DNA of 8,348 nucleotides, taken from the NCBI GenBank assembly GCA_965370015.1, contig CBDUSZ010000153.1, positions 1 through 8,348 of the forward strand. The letters are read 5' to 3'. The position numbers and the translations under genes were made by a program. Each line of letters begins with the position of its first letter. The first letter of the stretch is position 1. The notes under the pieces are model-generated. The model saw only the letters and a program-made list of their open reading frames with translations, did no database searches and was not told the origin of the DNA. The DNA comes from GCA-001735895 sp965370015. Lineage in GTDB: Bacteria > Pseudomonadota > Gammaproteobacteria > GCA-001735895. Of the stretch, positions 7,144 through 8,348 are shown piece after piece.

Positions 7144-7164
7144 AAATGATCATTTAATTTAAAT
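7144..7164. repeat. AT-rich overlapping palindromes upstream of the lyase gene
   Basis: AAATGATCATTT (7144-7155) is a perfect palindrome and overlaps ATTTAATTTAAAT (7152-7164), a palindrome around one T. TAAAAT at 7142-7147 could be a -10 box but has no matching -35. The stretch is the AT-richest part of the window and a plausible promoter or operator zone for the following gene, about 105 bases before its start. Confidence 0.3.
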
Positions 7165-7269
7165 AACCTATATCAGGCTGAATATTGTGCCACTTTATTC
7201 GCCGCCATTATTGTTGATGCCGACCAAAACCACGGTTTCAACCAAATCTAGTTAAACCAGGAAAAACTG

Positions 7270-8211
7270 ATGAGCCACACTCAATATACTCCGGCCAGAC
7301 AACGCTTGCAGCGCAGCGAACTAGCAGTCCCCGGGTCGAATCCGGGCATGTTCGAGAAAGCCTTTAACAGCACCGCCGATTGTGTATTCCTTGATCTCGA
7401 AGATGCAGTTTCCCCGGCTGACAAAGTTCAGGCGCGAAAAAACGTCATTGAAGCCCTACGTGATATTGACTGGCGCAGTAAAGCTAAAACTATTTCTGTA
7501 CGCATCAATAGTATCGATACACATTACATGTATCGCGACGTGGTCGACCTCGTAGAACAGGCGGGCGATCAGCTGGATACCATCCTGATTCCCAAAGTTG
7601 GCGTAGCCGCTGATGTCTATATGGTCGATGCCATGCTGACCCAGATAGAAGCGGCGATGGGATTTAGCCACAAGATCGGTATAGAAATATTGATTGAAAC
7701 CACACTGGGTATGAGCAACGTTGATGCTATTGCGACTTCCAGCCCCCGTTTGGAAGCGATGCACTTCGGTGTAGCCGACTACGCCGCCAGTAGTCGGGCG
7801 CGCACTACCAACATCGGTGGTTTAAACCCTGACTATCCTGGGGATCAGTGGCATCACGCGCTATCGAGTATGTTAATCGCCTGTCGTGCTTATGGCTTAC
7901 GACCCATCGATGGCCCATTCGGCGATTTTAAAGATGCAGATGGTTTCAGGCTCGCGGCCAGACGTTCAGCGGCGATTGGTTATGAGGGAAAATGGGCGAT
8001 TCATCCCTCACAAATAGAATTGGCTAACGAGGTCTACTCGCCAACGGCAGAAGAAGTAGAGCGTGCGCGGCGGATTTTGCTTGCACTCGAAGAGGCAGCG
8101 GCCCAGGGTAAGGGCGCTGCGCAACTCGATGGTCGCATGATTGATGCAGCATCAGCGCGCATGGCCGAAAATGTGGTTAACACAGACGCGGCTATTCAGG
8201 CGAAATCCTAA
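7270..8211 (+). CDS. mcl1: Malyl-CoA lyase / beta-methylmalyl-CoA lyase-like protein (HpcH/HpaI-CitE family)
   Basis: Cytoplasmic TIM-barrel lyase that interconverts malyl-CoA with acetyl-CoA and glyoxylate, and in relatives methylmalyl-CoA with propionyl-CoA and glyoxylate. It has 313 residues, near the roughly 318 of the Rhodobacter enzyme as I recall it. Visible landmarks are the CoA-side VPGSNPGMFEKA (20-31), FLDLEDAV (40-47), Arg78 in SVRIN, RDVVDLVEQAGD (89-100), IPKVG (107-111), Mg-binding Glu143 in ILIETTLG and Asp170 in GVADYAAS, IDGPFGDF (213-220), KWAIHPSQ (241-248), and a C-terminal GRMIDAASA with Asp292 where relatives have a catalytic Asp from the neighbouring subunit. The loop after NIGG (181-184) is shorter than in the Rhodobacter protein. 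A paralogue acting as malyl-CoA thioesterase, or another citryl-like CoA lyase, is possible. The start has a good ribosome site (AGGA at 7259-7262, 7 bases upstream). It is separated from maeB by 425 bp and may have its own promoter. Confidence 0.87.
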   Translation: MSHTQYTPARQRLQRSELAVPGSNPGMFEKAFNSTADCVFLDLEDAVSPADKVQARKNVIEALRDIDWRSKAKTISVRINSIDTHYMYRDVVDLVEQAGDQLDTILIPKVGVAADVYMVDAMLTQIEAAMGFSHKIGIEILIETTLGMSNVDAIATSSPRLEAMHFGVADYAASSRARTTNIGGLNPDYPGDQWHHALSSMLIACRAYGLRPIDGPFGDFKDADGFRLAARRSAAIGYEGKWAIHPSQIELANEVYSPTAEEVERARRILLALEEAAAQGKGAAQLDGRMIDAASARMAENVVNTDAAIQAKS

Positions 8212-8335
8212 GGCAGGGTTACCATGGATTTACATGTGAGGACTTGCCCATTGATAATCTAAGCCAAGCCCACTTAACTTAGCGCCATTCTATACTGTCC
8301 CCAGAATACGCGCCGAAGCGGCACTCGCTAAACTT

Positions 8336-8341
8336 TTGACA
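8336..8341 (+). promoter_or_regulatory. Consensus -35 hexamer at the window edge
   Basis: TTGACA matches the sigma-70 -35 consensus exactly. The matching -10 would fall beyond the window, so this is only a pointer to a possible promoter for a gene to the right. The rest of 8212-8348 shows no gene I can support. Confidence 0.2.
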
Positions 8342-8348
8342 ACGGATT

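Noticed and set aside
8224..8262. A 12-codon frame with an upstream AGGG after the lyase gene, possibly a leader peptide
   Set aside because: It is too short, with no amino-acid bias, no following attenuator hairpin and no visible downstream gene.

Overview
The window looks like a chromosomal segment of a gammaproteobacterium. The evidence is type II secretion genes in the order gspL-gspM-gspN, a long MaeB-type malic enzyme, an Atm1-class ABC exporter and a DsrC-type sulfur carrier. Base composition is moderate and even, and I see no insertion sequence, CRISPR array, tRNA, rRNA or phage gene. The genus cannot be read from the sequence. A DsrC with both redox cysteines next to a malyl-CoA lyase would fit a sulfur-metabolising, possibly marine lineage, but that is inference.

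Layout. Positions 2-1995 (+) are the end of a type II secretion operon: the 3' part of gspL, then gspM, then gspN. gspL and gspM overlap by 4 bp. The 162 bp between gspM and gspN hold a 57-codon open frame. It starts inside the end of gspM and stops inside the start codon of gspN, so it could couple translation across the gap. The same gap also contains a small hairpin. Positions 2082-3938 (+) encode a fused membrane/ATPase half-transporter of the Atm1/ABCB7 type. Convergent to it, 3992-4324 (-) encodes DsrC. A 255-bp divergent region, counted from the chosen dsrC start, separates dsrC from maeB (4580-6844, +), a malic enzyme with a C-terminal phosphotransacetylase-like domain. A perfect -10 hexamer lies inside a 7-bp-arm inverted repeat just upstream of maeB. 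Eight bases after maeB comes a 55-aa protein with two predicted membrane segments (6853-7020). A gene-free stretch rich in palindromes (7021-7269) follows, then an HpcH/HpaI-family malyl-CoA lyase (7270-8211, +). The last 137 bp hold no gene I can support; a consensus -35 hexamer sits at the very edge.

How the genes may work together. GspL and GspM form the inner-membrane assembly platform of the secretion machine, and GspN is an accessory protein. Atm1 exporters move glutathione-linked sulfur or metal species, and DsrC carries sulfur on its C-terminal cysteines, so the convergent pair shares a sulfur theme without evidence of co-regulation. MaeB (malate to pyruvate) and malyl-CoA lyase (malyl-CoA to or from acetyl-CoA and glyoxylate) both act at the C4/C2 junction of central carbon metabolism. 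No wholly new system is evident. The most noteworthy items are the two unlisted small genes, the two-cysteine DsrC and the control regions around maeB and the lyase gene.
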